6,311 bases of DNA from Cyanobacteria bacterium UBA9579. Lineage in GTDB: Bacteria > Cyanobacteriota > Vampirovibrionia > Gastranaerophilales > UBA9579. Positions 6,216 to 6,311 of this stretch are shown piece after piece. Location: contig DNSU01000018.1 of NCBI GenBank assembly GCA_003499585.1, forward strand, positions 1-6,311, read 5' to 3'. The position numbers and the translations under genes are program-made. Under the pieces are notes generated by a model. That model did not search any database. It saw only the letters and a program-made list of their open reading frames with translations, and was not told the DNA's origin. The first letter of the stretch is position 1. Each line of letters starts with the position of its first letter.

Positions 6216-6311
6216 ATGATAAAAAATGTAATAAGTTATTACAAATACCTTGATTTTTTTATCGAAAATGCTGATCATGTCATATTACATGCAATTTGCA
6301 TCAGTGAATTA
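6216..6311 (+). CDS. Possible start of a gene running off the right edge (unidentified)
   Basis: An ATG at 6216 opens a frame of 32 codons without a stop to the window end, beginning MIKNVISYYKYLDFFIEN. The composition is protein-like (aromatic and aliphatic residues with charged breaks), but no convincing ribosome site precedes it and no family can be recognised. It lies 39 bases after the repeat-protein stop on the same strand, with no terminator between. In sequence this AT-rich, a 32-codon open frame can arise by chance, so this is a weak call. Confidence 0.3.
   Translation, partial: MIKNVISYYKYLDFFIENADHVILHAICISEL

Overview
The window is AT-rich bacterial chromosome (roughly one third G+C by eye). 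Its genes are closely packed, start mostly at ATG, use the standard code and have purine-rich ribosome binding sites. The ATP synthase beta and epsilon subunits sit together with no other ATP synthase gene after them. A two-gene beta-epsilon operon is typical of the cyanobacterial line, though the window starts inside beta, so its upstream side is unseen. The last large gene starts with a short polar leader ending in SVSFRSIKG, which resembles leaders I recall from non-photosynthetic Cyanobacteriota (Vampirovibrionia/Melainabacteria, for example Gastranaerophilales). That group is my best guess for the source. It is an inference from gene character and memory, not a measured placement.

Layout, left to right. 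(1) Positions 1-1350: the 3' part of atpD, cut by the window edge just after the P-loop lysine, then complete atpC. (2) Positions 1387-2121: a GatD-type glutamine amidotransferase, without its usual partner murT beside it. (3) Positions 2147-4560: a sugar-acid block with a likely promoter, a cyclase-family metal hydrolase, a KDPG/KHG-type aldolase coupled to it by a TAATG overlap, and then a PfkB-family 2-keto-3-deoxygluconate (KDG) kinase with its own leader containing a perfect inverted repeat. (4) Positions 4591-5214, minus strand: metW, convergent with the kinase and without metX beside it. (5) Positions 5352-6176: an unrecognised 274-residue protein with a degenerate repeat of about 19 residues that looks like a beta-solenoid. 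(6) Positions 6216-6311: a possible small gene start running off the right edge.

The kinase and aldolase together give KDG -> KDPG -> pyruvate + glyceraldehyde-3-phosphate, the lower part of the semi-phosphorylative Entner-Doudoroff and uronate routes. No enzyme that makes KDG is visible here. The cyclase-family hydrolase in the same operon is the unassigned member of the pathway. The remaining genes are housekeeping: energy, cell-wall amidation and methionine synthesis. No insertion sequence, phage gene, CRISPR array, tRNA or rRNA is visible, and no gap between genes exceeds about 140 bases. The least explained part is the repeat protein at the right end.
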